Counted from the first letter of the stretch, positions 32,121 through 41,176 are shown. The stretch is DNA of 49,020 nucleotides from Lachnospiraceae bacterium (GCA_017457865.1 JAFTGN010000026.1:1-49020), one strand, 5' to 3'. The notes: a model not told the origin generated them from the sequence alone. A program made the numbers and translations.

Positions 32121-32573
32121 ATGAAAATTCAGCGGCACAGCAAAATTGTAGAGCTGATTCGCAAGTATGATGTAGAAACACAGGAGGAACTGGCAAATCT
32201 GCTGCGTCAGCAGGGATTCGATGTGACGCAGGCAACGGTTTCCAGAGACATTCGGGAATTGAAGCTGAGTAAGGTGGCCACACCCGGAGGTAAGCAGAAA
32301 TACGTGGTATTTCAGGGGGATGTATCCGAGGAAACAGACCGGTATATCGGTATCCTGCGGGAAAGCTTTGTATCCATGGATATGGCCATGAACATTTTGG
32401 TCATTAAGACTTCTTCAGGTATGGCCATGGCTGCGGCCACTGCACTGGACGCCTGCAAATTTGAAGAAATCGTAGGCACCATTGCAGGAGATGATACCAT
32501 CATGTGTGCGGTTCGTTCCGTGGATCTGACCATTGCACTGATGGAAAAAATTACCACATTACTGAAACGATAG
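32121..32573 (+). CDS. argR: Arginine repressor ArgR
   Basis: A hexameric, arginine-responsive DNA-binding regulator of arginine synthesis and breakdown. The start MKIQRHSKIVELI at 32121, directly preceded by GAGGACGGAG, gives 150 residues as in the family; a longer frame from 32043 crosses the repeat. The N-terminal winged helix contains VETQEELANLLRQQGFDVTQATVSRDIRELKLSKV; the C-terminal oligomerisation/arginine domain contains VIKTSSGMAMAAATALDACKFEEIVGTIAGDDTIMCAVRS with the Asp-Asp arginine contact. As in many Firmicutes it lies in the recN cluster, away from arg genes. Confidence 0.96.
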   Translation: MKIQRHSKIVELIRKYDVETQEELANLLRQQGFDVTQATVSRDIRELKLSKVATPGGKQKYVVFQGDVSEETDRYIGILRESFVSMDMAMNILVIKTSSGMAMAAATALDACKFEEIVGTIAGDDTIMCAVRSVDLTIALMEKITTLLKR

Positions 32574-32667
32574 ACAGCAGTACAGTATGCTGTATATGAA
32601 TGGTATGGAACAGTGACAGAAAATACCATGGAAGCATGTGCAGTAGTTCTGTATAGAAAGAAGGAAT

Positions 32668-34347
32668 ATGCTACAAAATCTTTATGTAAAGAATATGGCA
32701 TTGATTGAAGAAGCAGATATTTCCTTTCAAGATGGACTCAATATTCTTTCCGGAGAAACCGGTGCGGGAAAATCCATTTTGATTGGTTCCATCAATCTGG
32801 CACTGGGCGGAAAAGCAGCAAAGGGGCTGATTCGGCATGGTGCCTCTTATGCATATGTGGAATTGACTTTTTCCATCAATGAACTCATACAGGCTGTGTT
32901 GGAGAAACTGGATCTGTATCCGGAAGGAAATTTGCTGACCATTTCCCGCAAGTTGACAGAAAACAGAAGTGTGTCCAGAATCAACGGGGAAAGTGTATCG
33001 ATCCACACGGTTCGGGCGGTGGCAGAATTGCTGTTGGATATTCACGGACAGCAGGAGCATGTCTCTCTGATGCGCAAAAGCATGCATCTGGAGATTTTGG
33101 ACAAATTTGGCGGCAGCAAAATAGAAGCAGCCAAAGAGAAGGTGGCTTCTTTGTACAAGCAGTATGAGAAGTGTAAAAAGCAACTGGAACGCTTTCAGTT
33201 AGAGGAAGAACAACGTCTGCGTCAGATGTCTTTTCTGGAATATGAGCTTCGTGAAATCGAAGAAGCCGCATTGCAGGAAGGGGAAGAAGAACCTCTCATG
33301 GAGCGTTACAAAAAACTGGCAAATGGCAGGCAGATTGCAGAAGGATTGGAAATCATTCAGGCGGCACTGGGCAGCGACAGAGCAGGCAGTGCTTCCAATG
33401 CGCTGGGAAGCAGTTTACAGGCCATTGGTGGAATCTGCCAGTATGATGGTGGGTTGCAGGAGATACAATCTATGCTGTTGGATGCGGAGGCACTGGTGAC
33501 GGATATCAACAGAGAAGTCAGTGGTTATTTAGACAGTATGGAACTGGACGAAGAAGCACTGTATGAGATACAGACCCGTCTGGACTTGATTCATAATCTA
33601 AAGAAAAAATACGGCGGCAGCGTACAGGCTGTGCTGGCATCCGCAGTGGAAAAACAGAAGGAATATGATACGTTGCTTCATTTTGAGGAACAAAAGGCAC
33701 AGTGGGAGCAGGCATATGCAAAGGCAGAGCGGGATTTGCAGGAAGCATCTGTTCGATTGTCCAGACTGCGTCAGTCTTGCAGTGAAACACTTTCAGAACA
33801 GATTACCAGATCGTTGAGTGAATTAAACTTTTTGTCTGTCCAGTTTTCCATCCGGTTTTCCCAGTTGGGTCGATTTACGGCAGGGGGAATGGATGAAGCA
33901 GAGTTTTATATTTCCACCAATCCGGGAGAAGAACAAAAGCCTCTTGGAAAGGTGGCATCCGGCGGTGAGTTGTCCCGTATTATGCTGGCCATCAAGACGG
34001 TGCTGGCAGATACGGATGAAATCGAAACATTGATTTTTGATGAGATCGATGCGGGAATCAGCGGACGGACAGCACAGATGGTTTCAGAAAAGTTGTCTGA
34101 GATCGGATGCAGTCGTCAGGTCATCTGTATCAGCCATCTGCCTCAGATTGTGTCTATGGCAGATGCCCATTTCCTTATTAAAAAACAGGTGGAGGATGGT
34201 GGCACGGTGACACGCATCCTGCCATTAGAGGAAGAACAGAGCATTTTGGAGCTGGCACGCTTGCTGGGTGGCAGTGAGATTACCGATACGACTATTGCCA
34301 GTGCAAAAGAAATGAAACAGCTGGCAGAACAAAAAAAGAAAAGGTGA
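32668..34347 (+). CDS. recN: DNA repair protein RecN
   Basis: An SMC-like ATPase that gathers at double-strand breaks and promotes end joining and recombination. The 559-residue product has Walker A GETGAGKSI at 29-37, VLLDIHGQQEHVSL-type LLDIHGQQEHVSLM, long coiled-coil arms (about 150-350), the signature VASGGELSRIMLAIK and Walker B ETLIFDEIDAGISG, followed by CISHLPQIVSMADAHFLIKK. The start follows GAAGGAAT closely. Its transcript is probably ended by the hairpin that overlaps the spoIVB start at 34389-34442. A fragment resembling the leader-repeat end (GGTATGGAACAGTGAC, about 32601) lies upstream. Confidence 0.96.
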   Translation: MLQNLYVKNMALIEEADISFQDGLNILSGETGAGKSILIGSINLALGGKAAKGLIRHGASYAYVELTFSINELIQAVLEKLDLYPEGNLLTISRKLTENRSVSRINGESVSIHTVRAVAELLLDIHGQQEHVSLMRKSMHLEILDKFGGSKIEAAKEKVASLYKQYEKCKKQLERFQLEEEQRLRQMSFLEYELREIEEAALQEGEEEPLMERYKKLANGRQIAEGLEIIQAALGSDRAGSASNALGSSLQAIGGICQYDGGLQEIQSMLLDAEALVTDINREVSGYLDSMELDEEALYEIQTRLDLIHNLKKKYGGSVQAVLASAVEKQKEYDTLLHFEEQKAQWEQAYAKAERDLQEASVRLSRLRQSCSETLSEQITRSLSELNFLSVQFSIRFSQLGRFTAGGMDEAEFYISTNPGEEQKPLGKVASGGELSRIMLAIKTVLADTDEIETLIFDEIDAGISGRTAQMVSEKLSEIGCSRQVICISHLPQIVSMADAHFLIKKQVEDGGTVTRILPLEEEQSILELARLLGGSEITDTTIASAKEMKQLAEQKKKR

Positions 34348-34377
34348 AGTCATAGATTCCCTGCCAAAAATAGCTAT

Positions 34378-34406
34378 GAGTAAGGAACCCGATTTGTCAT
34401 ATACTA
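34378..34406 (+). promoter_or_regulatory. Candidate sigma-G type promoter of spoIVB, within the recN terminator hairpin
   Basis: GAGTA (34378-34382), a 17-base spacer and TATACTA (34400-34406) resemble gHATR-N17/18-CATWMTA, one mismatch in each box. The overlapping CATATACT (34398-34405) also resembles a sigma-E -10. The start site would lie near 34413, in the hairpin loop, right before the GGAGG ribosome site. spoIVB is a forespore (sigma-G) gene in Bacillus. Confidence 0.45.
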
Positions 34407-34442
34407 ACCCTGGAGGTGAGGAGATGACAAATCGGTTTTTTT
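34389..34442 (+). terminator. recN operon terminator overlapping the spoIVB start codon
   Basis: CCGATTTGTCAT (34389-34400) pairs perfectly over 12 bases with ATGACAAATCGG (34424-34435); seven Ts follow (34436-34442). The first three bases of the right arm are the spoIVB ATG, and the loop holds its ribosome site GGAGGTGAGGAG. It is a complete intrinsic terminator placed on a start codon. Confidence 0.8.
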
Positions 34443-35728
34443 GTGCAATAGGAAAATCCTACAGGAAAACAAAAAGGCGGTTTTATGCTGTGTTTGGATT
34501 GCTGTATATGCTGTCTTTTTTCTATTTTTATCTTCAATCGTCCATTCCGGATCGGATTTGTATCGGGACAGCACAGGCGGGAACCTTGAATTTTTCCGTT
34601 CCGTTTGATGCCATTCTTTCTACAGAAAGTCAGGAAGTGGTGCTGACAGATGTATCCAATATTCCGTCAGACCGTCTGGAATTGACGCTGGATAAACCGT
34701 TTGAGGTATATGCAGAAAAAGAAGGGTCTTATTGGCTACAATTAAAGCTATTTGGGCTGTTTCATTATAAAGATATTGAATTGAATGTACTGGATGAGAC
34801 GGAAGTGATTCCCTGTGGCAATACAGTGGGCATTTACCTGGAATCGGATGGTATTCTGGTGGTGGGTACATCTGCTATTACGGATGAAAAAGGGGAATTG
34901 CAAAATCCCTGTGGGGAACAACTGCGGTCAGGGGATTATATCATTGCGGTAAACGGAAAAGAAATTTCCAAAAAAGAAGAATTGATTCGCACCATTGATG
35001 CTGGATGTGGAGAATCACTGCGTTTGACCATTCGAAGAAATCAGCGTCAGATAGAGACAGAGGTGACACCTGTTTCTGTTGGAAATGACACGTACCGGCT
35101 TGGCATATGGGTACGGGATGATACACAGGGAATTGGGACACTGACCTATATGACGAAGGATGGCACATTTGGAGCATTGGGGCACGGCATTAGTGATTCA
35201 GATGTGGGAAACATCGTAGAAATCAAGGGTGGTGCCCTTTATCAGGCACAGATTCTGGACATTATGCGGGGCAGCATCGGACATCCTGGTTCTTTGTCTG
35301 GCATCATTTGCTATGGAGAACCTCAATATTTGGGTGAGATCAGTGAGAATACCCAGTCTGGTATTTTCGGGAAGGCAGATGAGGCATTGGGGAGGTGGGT
35401 AGAGGGAGAAGCCATGCCGGTGGCATACAGACAGGAGGTGCATACCGGACCTGCTTCTATTTTAAGCAGCATTGACGGTACTGTAAAAGAATATACAGTG
35501 GAAATCACCCATATCAACCAGTCGTTGTATGCACAGAACAAAGATATGGTCATACAGGTGACAGACAACAAACTGTTGGAACTGACTGGCGGCATCGTGC
35601 AGGGGATGAGTGGTTCCCCCATCTTACAGGACGGAAAAGTAGTGGGGGCAGTGACGCATGTGTTTGTCAATGATCCCACTAGAGGGTATGGTATTTTTTT
35701 AGAGCATATGTTGATCTGCGAAAAATAA
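34424..35728 (+). CDS. spoIVB: SpoIVB peptidase (forespore signalling serine protease)
   Basis: A forespore-secreted PDZ serine protease of family S55 that triggers pro-sigma-K processing by cutting SpoIVFA. The start at 34424 (MTNRFFC) follows GGAGGTGAGGAG; 434 residues, close to the Bacillus length. Residues about 20-40 form the membrane anchor or signal. A PDZ domain (LESDGILVVGTSAITDEKG...LRSGDYIIAVNGKEISKKEELIRTI) precedes the protease: GTFGALGHGISD with catalytic His254 and GGIVQGMSGSPILQDGKVVGAVTHVFVNDP with catalytic Ser398. It follows recN as usual, but spo0A does not follow it here. Confidence 0.95.
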   Translation: MTNRFFCAIGKSYRKTKRRFYAVFGLLYMLSFFYFYLQSSIPDRICIGTAQAGTLNFSVPFDAILSTESQEVVLTDVSNIPSDRLELTLDKPFEVYAEKEGSYWLQLKLFGLFHYKDIELNVLDETEVIPCGNTVGIYLESDGILVVGTSAITDEKGELQNPCGEQLRSGDYIIAVNGKEISKKEELIRTIDAGCGESLRLTIRRNQRQIETEVTPVSVGNDTYRLGIWVRDDTQGIGTLTYMTKDGTFGALGHGISDSDVGNIVEIKGGALYQAQILDIMRGSIGHPGSLSGIICYGEPQYLGEISENTQSGIFGKADEALGRWVEGEAMPVAYRQEVHTGPASILSSIDGTVKEYTVEITHINQSLYAQNKDMVIQVTDNKLLELTGGIVQGMSGSPILQDGKVVGAVTHVFVNDPTRGYGIFLEHMLICEK

Positions 35729-35775
35729 CTTGCCATTTGTCCGCAAATGTGTCAAAATAAATAATTAGCATTGAT

Positions 35776-35820
35776 GTAACTGCTCAGGAGCCGGTGTTCT
35801 GTAAAGGTATGGAGCAGTGA
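35776..35820. repeat. Palindromic leader-repeat unit upstream of the gyrB-like gene
   Basis: GTAACTGCTCAGGAGCCGGTGTTCTGTAAAGGTATGGAGCAGTGATGG. It shares GTAACTGnTCAGGAGCC and TTCTGTnAnnGTA with the unit at 20893. The arms CTGCTC and GAGCAG are complementary, with both changed together relative to CTGTTC/GAACAG, which keeps the pairing. Confidence 0.65.
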
Positions 35821-35853
35821 TGGATCGATTTTTTTGGACAGGAGTGGAAAATC

Positions 35854-37779
35854 ATGGCAAATAAAGATACGTATAATGCAGATAGTATCACAGTGTTAGA
35901 AGGGCTGGAAGCGGTACGAAAAAGACCGGGTATGTATATCGGTGGAGTATCAGCCCAGGGACTGAATCATCTGGTATATGAAATCGTGGACAATGCGGTA
36001 GATGAGCATCTGGCAGGATACTGTACCCATGTAGAAGTTACATTGGAAGTAGACGGTTCTGTGACGGTAAAAGACAATGGCCGTGGCATTCCGGTGGACA
36101 GACACCAGAAGGGCGTATCTGCGGAACGTGTGATTTTTACTACTTTGCACGCAGGCGGGAAGTTTGACAACAGTTCGTATAAGACAAGCGGTGGACTGCA
36201 CGGAGTCGGTTCTTCAGTGGTTAATGCATTGTCTGTATCCATGGAAGTGGAAGTGTCTAAAAATGGATATGTGCATTATGATTCTTATGAGCGTGGTGTT
36301 CCGGTGACAGAGCTGAAAAATGGTCTGCTGCCCAAGAAAGGCAAGACAGAGGAAACCGGAACCAGGATTCATTTTATGCCGGACAAGGAGATTTTTGGCA
36401 AATCTAAGATGAATGCAGCTGCTATCCAGAGCCGCCTTCATGAAACCGCATATCTGAATCCGGGTCTGGAGATTGTCTTCACTAACCATAGAGAAGGGGA
36501 AGAAACACAGGTTACCTATTATGAGACAGAGGGCATTCAGGCATATATCAAAGAACTGAATCAGGGCAAGACACCGGTTCATGATGTGGTCTATCTGAAA
36601 GGCAGCAGTGAAGGGATCGAAGTAGAGGCTGCCTTTCAGTTTGTGGATACATTTGAAGAGAAGATTTTAGGTTACTGTAACAATATCTATACCTCAGAAG
36701 GTGGTACCCATATCACCGGTTTTAAGACCCGCTTTACCCAAGTCATCAACAGCTATGCCAGAGAACTGGGCATCTTAAAGGAAAAGGATGCCAACTTTAC
36801 CGGTGTGGATACCAGATGCGGCATGACAGCCATTCTGGCCATCAAGCATCCGGATCCCATGTTTGAAGGACAGACCAAAACAAAGCTTGGCAGTGCGGAT
36901 GCCGCCAAAGCTGCCAATCAGGTCACCGGTGAGCAGCTGGAACTGTATTTTGATAAAAATTTAGAAACCTTGAAGCTTGTCATTGGCTGTGCGGAAAAAT
37001 CTGCTAAGATTCGTAAGGCAGAGGAAAAGACCCGGGCCAATCTGTTGTCCAAACCGAAATTTTCCTTTGAAAGCAATGGCAAACTGGCAAACTGTGAGAG
37101 CAGAGATGCCTCTAAGTGTGAAATCTTTATTGTAGAGGGAGATTCCGCGGGAGGCTCTGCCAGAAATGCCAGAGATCGAAAATATCAGGCGATCCTTCCG
37201 ATTCGTGGTAAGATTTTGAACGTGGAGAAGGCTTCCATGGATAAAGTACTGGCAAATGCAGAGATCAAGACGATGGTACAGGCATTTGGCTGCGGCTTTT
37301 CAGAAGGATATGGCAATGACTTCGACATCAGCAAACTGCGGTATGACAAGATCGTGATCATGACCGATGCGGATGTGGATGGCGCCCATATTTCCACTTT
37401 ATTGCTCACTTTCTTCTACCGGTTTATGCCGGAGCTGATTTCTGAAGGACATGTGTACCTTGCCATGCCGCCTCTTTATAAAGTGGTGCCGAAACGTGGA
37501 GAAGGGGAATATTTATATGACGATGCGGCACTGGAGCGTTACAGAAAAAAACACAGCAGCAACAATTTCACCTTACAGCGGTACAAGGGTCTGGGTGAAA
37601 TGGATGCAGACCAGCTGTGGGAAACTACGTTAAATCCGGAGACACGCTGTATGAAACGGGTAGAGATCGAAGACGGACGTATGGCAGATATGATGACGGA
37701 AATCCTGATGGGAAGCAACGTAGATTCCAGAAGAGAATTCATCCATGATCATGCATCAGAAGCAGAACTGGATGTGTAA
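35854..37779 (+). CDS. Type IIA topoisomerase B subunit (GyrB/ParE family)
   Basis: The ATPase subunit of a DNA gyrase or topoisomerase IV. The 641-residue product has the GHKL ATPase domain (LEAVRKRPGMYIGG, EIVDNAVDEHLAGYC, VKDNGRGIPVD, HAGGKFDNSSYKTSGGLHGVGSSVVNALS), the transducer with EGQTKTKLGS, and a TOPRIM domain (IVEGDSAGGSARNARDRKYQAILPIRGKILNVEKA, IMTDADVDGAHI), ending RRxFI as GyrB/ParE do. It is paired with an A subunit 30 bases downstream. In Firmicutes the replication gyrase pair usually sits near dnaA-recF; this pair is far from such genes and is likely a second enzyme (topoisomerase IV or a gyrase paralogue). The two cannot be separated by eye from this subunit. Confidence 0.9.
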   Translation: MANKDTYNADSITVLEGLEAVRKRPGMYIGGVSAQGLNHLVYEIVDNAVDEHLAGYCTHVEVTLEVDGSVTVKDNGRGIPVDRHQKGVSAERVIFTTLHAGGKFDNSSYKTSGGLHGVGSSVVNALSVSMEVEVSKNGYVHYDSYERGVPVTELKNGLLPKKGKTEETGTRIHFMPDKEIFGKSKMNAAAIQSRLHETAYLNPGLEIVFTNHREGEETQVTYYETEGIQAYIKELNQGKTPVHDVVYLKGSSEGIEVEAAFQFVDTFEEKILGYCNNIYTSEGGTHITGFKTRFTQVINSYARELGILKEKDANFTGVDTRCGMTAILAIKHPDPMFEGQTKTKLGSADAAKAANQVTGEQLELYFDKNLETLKLVIGCAEKSAKIRKAEEKTRANLLSKPKFSFESNGKLANCESRDASKCEIFIVEGDSAGGSARNARDRKYQAILPIRGKILNVEKASMDKVLANAEIKTMVQAFGCGFSEGYGNDFDISKLRYDKIVIMTDADVDGAHISTLLLTFFYRFMPELISEGHVYLAMPPLYKVVPKRGEGEYLYDDAALERYRKKHSSNNFTLQRYKGLGEMDADQLWETTLNPETRCMKRVEIEDGRMADMMTEILMGSNVDSRREFIHDHASEAELDV

Positions 37780-37809
37780 CCGCCAGCAGAGAAGAGAGGA
37801 AGCAAGAAA

Positions 37810-40059
37810 ATGGCAGAAACAATTATCAATACAGAATATTCGGAGGAAATGCAGCAATCGTATATCAACTATTCCATGTCTGTGATTACCTCCAGAGCCG
37901 TGCCGGATATCCGGGACGGCTTAAAACCGGTTCAGAGACGTGTGCTGTATGCCATGCACCAGTTGGGACTGAATGCAGACAAACCCCATAGAAAGTCTGC
38001 CCGTATCGTGGGAGATGCTATGGGTAAATATCATCCTCATGGAGATTCTTCTATTTATGATGCATTGGTGGTCTTATCCCAGGATTTCAAAAAGGGGATG
38101 GCACTGGTAGATGGGCATGGAAACTTTGGTTCCATCGAAGGAGACGGAGCGGCAGCCATGCGTTATACAGAAGCCCGTCTGCGGAAGTTTACCCAGGAAG
38201 TGTATCTGGCTGATTTGGGAAAAAACACAGAAAAAAGTGTAGTGGATTTTGTCCCGAATTTTGATGAGACAGAAAAAGAGCCTGCAGTGCTGCCGGTACG
38301 AATCCCCAATTTCCTGGTCAATGGGGCAGAGGGCATTGCGGTAGGTATGACCACATCGGTACCTACCCACAATCTGTCTGAAGTAGTAGAGGCCATGAAG
38401 CTGTACATCCAGAATCCAAAGGCGACCACAGAGGAACTGATGGCTGTTATGCCGGGACCGGATTTCCCTACAGGGGGCATCGTCACCAATGCGTCGGAAC
38501 TGCTTTCTATGTATGAAACAGGAAAGGGACGGGTACGCATCCGTGGCAAAGCGGAAATCGAATATGCCCAGAAGAAGTCTGAGAAAGATCGTATTGTCAT
38601 TACGGAAATTCCGTATACCATGATCGGTGCCAATGTGGCAAAGTTTTTAAGTGATGTGGCATCGCTGGTGGAAAGCCGTGTGCTGCCGGATATTTCCGAT
38701 ATTATGAACCAGTCTTCTAAGGAGGGAATCCGCATTGTCATAGAACTGAAAAAAGGGGCGGATGCCGAGCGTACCTTACAGGGGCTGTATAAAAAGACGA
38801 AGCTGGAAGACACCCTGGGGGTGAACATGCTGGCAATTGCAGACGGAAAACCGGAAATATTGGGTCTGCGAAAGATTTTGGAACACAATCTCCGGTTCCA
38901 GGTGGAACTGAATACCAGAAAGTACAGCAATCTGTTAGAGAAAGAACTGGAAAACAAAGAAATACAGGAGGGCCTGATTCGGGCAGTGGACTGCATTGAT
39001 TTGATCATTGAAATCATCCGGGGCAGTAAGAATCTGACCATGGCAAAGAACTGTCTGGTGCTTGGTGAAACAGAGGAAATCAAGTTCCGTCATCCCGAAT
39101 CAAGGGAAGCAGCATCGAAACTGCGTTTTACCGTCAATCAGGCAACTGCCATTCTGGATCTGCGCCTGTCCAAATTGATCGGACTGGAAATTCTGGCATT
39201 GCAGCAGGATTACAAAAAGACACTGGCAAATATCAAAAAATATGAAGGGTTGTTAGGCAGCCGCAAGGCCATGTTGAAGCAGATCGTCAGCGACTTAGAA
39301 GAAATCCAGAAAAAGTTTTCCCTGCCCCGTAAGACTGTGATTTGTGAACAGGAAGTTGCGGTATTTGAGACGGCACCGGCGGCAGTGGTACCGGTGGTGC
39401 TGTGTATGAACCGGTTTGGCTACGTGAAGCTGATTGAGCAGGGCGTGTATGAAAAGAATGCAGAAGTCTTAGAACAGGAAAGCCGTCTGCAAATTTCCTG
39501 TGACAGTCAAAGTAAAATCTGTTTCTTTAGCCAGATGGGAGATATGCACCAGTTAAAGACAAAGGATCTGAACTTCAGCAAGCCAAAGGACAAAGGCGTA
39601 CCATTGGACAATCTGACCAATTATGATGGCAATCGAGAGGAAATTTTATATGCTGCAAAAGAGCCCTCTGAGGGGGATTTGCCATTGATTTTTGTGACAA
39701 GGCTTGGTATGATGAAACAGGTCAAAGCACAGGAGTTCCTGAGCAGTAAGAAAACCATGATGGCAACCAAACTGAAGGAAGAAGACAGTCTGCTTGCCAT
39801 TGTTCCCAATGAAAAAGAATATATCTGCCTGATCACCAGCCAGAATCGGGTTTTGAAATTTACAACAGCGGAAATACCGGAGCAGAAGCGGGCTGCGGTC
39901 GGGGTTCGTGGATTGAAACTGAATCCGGAGGAAGAGATCAGTCAGGTCGTCTTTTTACAGGAGAAAGAAAAATATCCGGTCAAAATAGGCAGCAGAAAAG
40001 TGGAATTGTCCAATGTAAAGTGCAAAAAGCGGGATGCTGCACCGGAAGTGATCAAATAG
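37810..40059 (+). CDS. Type IIA topoisomerase A subunit (GyrA/ParC family)
   Basis: The DNA-cutting subunit partnering the preceding gene. The 749-residue product has the winged-helix block SYINYSMSVITSRAVPDIRDGLKPVQRRVLYAM, the quinolone-determining region HPHGDSSIYDALV with the sensitive-type Ser and Asp, catalytic Tyr in AAAMRYTEARL, IPNFLVNGAEGIAVGMTT and a coiled-coil gate. The C-terminal DNA-wrapping domain is about 250 residues. The GyrA box QRRGGxG needed for negative supercoiling is not intact: the best match is QKRAAVGVRG. This favours a decatenating topoisomerase IV-like role. GyrA is normally longer (about 840). Confidence 0.9.
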   Translation: MAETIINTEYSEEMQQSYINYSMSVITSRAVPDIRDGLKPVQRRVLYAMHQLGLNADKPHRKSARIVGDAMGKYHPHGDSSIYDALVVLSQDFKKGMALVDGHGNFGSIEGDGAAAMRYTEARLRKFTQEVYLADLGKNTEKSVVDFVPNFDETEKEPAVLPVRIPNFLVNGAEGIAVGMTTSVPTHNLSEVVEAMKLYIQNPKATTEELMAVMPGPDFPTGGIVTNASELLSMYETGKGRVRIRGKAEIEYAQKKSEKDRIVITEIPYTMIGANVAKFLSDVASLVESRVLPDISDIMNQSSKEGIRIVIELKKGADAERTLQGLYKKTKLEDTLGVNMLAIADGKPEILGLRKILEHNLRFQVELNTRKYSNLLEKELENKEIQEGLIRAVDCIDLIIEIIRGSKNLTMAKNCLVLGETEEIKFRHPESREAASKLRFTVNQATAILDLRLSKLIGLEILALQQDYKKTLANIKKYEGLLGSRKAMLKQIVSDLEEIQKKFSLPRKTVICEQEVAVFETAPAAVVPVVLCMNRFGYVKLIEQGVYEKNAEVLEQESRLQISCDSQSKICFFSQMGDMHQLKTKDLNFSKPKDKGVPLDNLTNYDGNREEILYAAKEPSEGDLPLIFVTRLGMMKQVKAQEFLSSKKTMMATKLKEEDSLLAIVPNEKEYICLITSQNRVLKFTTAEIPEQKRAAVGVRGLKLNPEEEISQVVFLQEKEKYPVKIGSRKVELSNVKCKKRDAAPEVIK

Positions 40060-40080
40060 AAGAGAAAGGAAATTTGCGAA

Positions 40081-41154
40081 ATGAAACGCATCGTATATTA
40101 TGGCGTGACTGCGGCTATGATGGCAATGCTTTTGAGCAGTTGTCACAAAACATCCGATGAAGGACTGGCAGAGGCTGCTATGAGAACCTCTGCTTCCGCG
40201 GAAGAAACCGCAGCAGAACAGACGAAAGCAGATCTGATAGAAGAGACAGAAGAAGAGACGGAGACAGAGTCCGAAACAGAAGAATGGATCGATCCAAGAT
40301 TGGATGTACTGAATCATTATCAGAATCTGGGTGTGGTACGAGGCGTTTCAGATCATTTGAATGTGCGGGATCGACCGGAAATGAACGGGATGATCATCGG
40401 AAAGCTGCTGCCTTACAATGGCGTGGAAATCCTGGAAAATCTGGGAACTGGATGGTATCATATTCATTCCGGCGATCTGGACGGGTTCGTATCAGGGGAA
40501 TATATTGCAGACGGACAGGAAGCTGCCAATCTGGCAGTGGAGCATTGTAGAGAGTTTGTATCCGTGCAGGCGGATGTGCTGCATGTACGAACCGGCCCGG
40601 GAACCGAGTATGAGATATGGTTGGATATCACTTCCGGTGAAATGCAGCCAGTGAGCGGAAAAGAAGGAGAGTGGTATTGTCTGAACATCAACAATACCAT
40701 TGGATATGTACACCAGGATTATGTGCAGGAGTGCTATTATCTGGATTCCGGCTTTGCATGGTCGCCCATGGCAGATGTGTCTGCCACCAGACAGGCACTG
40801 ATCAATTATGGCATGCAGTTTTTGGGAGTCCCATATGTATGGGGTGGCAATGATCTGGCAAGCGGTGTAGACTGTTCCGGATTTACCAGAGGCGTGATGG
40901 CTTCTGTGGGTATTTCTTTGCCAAGGACATCCAGAGAGCAGGTCAACTATGGCACACCGGTAGCCAGCATGGCAGAAGCCAGACCGGGAGATTTGTTATT
41001 CTATGCAGATGCCAATGGAACCATTGATCATGTGGTCATTTACATAGGAGACAACAAGATCCTGCAGGCTGCCATGTCCATCGGCTGTGTAAACGTGACA
41101 CACTACAACTACAACAGCTATCCGGTGGCAATCCGCAATGTAGTAGGGGATTAA
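40081..41154 (+). CDS. NlpC/P60 endopeptidase lipoprotein with two SH3b domains
   Basis: A cell-wall hydrolase cutting D-Glu-gamma-mDAP-type bonds in peptidoglycan peptides. The N-terminus has a lipoprotein signal (LLSSC, lipidated Cys21), then a Ser/Thr/Glu-rich linker (about 30-78), two SH3b domains (about 85-150 with LNVRDRPEMNG and 158-225 with LHVRTGPGTEYEIW) and a C-terminal NlpC/P60 domain: GVPYVWGGNDLASGVDCSGFTRG with Cys265, RPGDLLFY and IDHVVIYIGD with His317. The 357-residue layout is common in Clostridia. It follows the topoisomerase genes by 21 bases and may share their transcript; the functional link is unclear. Confidence 0.93.
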   Translation: MKRIVYYGVTAAMMAMLLSSCHKTSDEGLAEAAMRTSASAEETAAEQTKADLIEETEEETETESETEEWIDPRLDVLNHYQNLGVVRGVSDHLNVRDRPEMNGMIIGKLLPYNGVEILENLGTGWYHIHSGDLDGFVSGEYIADGQEAANLAVEHCREFVSVQADVLHVRTGPGTEYEIWLDITSGEMQPVSGKEGEWYCLNINNTIGYVHQDYVQECYYLDSGFAWSPMADVSATRQALINYGMQFLGVPYVWGGNDLASGVDCSGFTRGVMASVGISLPRTSREQVNYGTPVASMAEARPGDLLFYADANGTIDHVVIYIGDNKILQAAMSIGCVNVTHYNYNSYPVAIRNVVGD

Positions 41155-41176
41155 TAGAAAATTTTGGTTGAAAATA

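Noticed and set aside
38163-39083. 306-residue open frame antisense to the GyrA/ParC-like gene
   Set aside because: It is the Ser/Met-rich mirror of a highly conserved gene, has no ribosome site and no family motif. Long antisense frames are common opposite conserved genes with this codon use.
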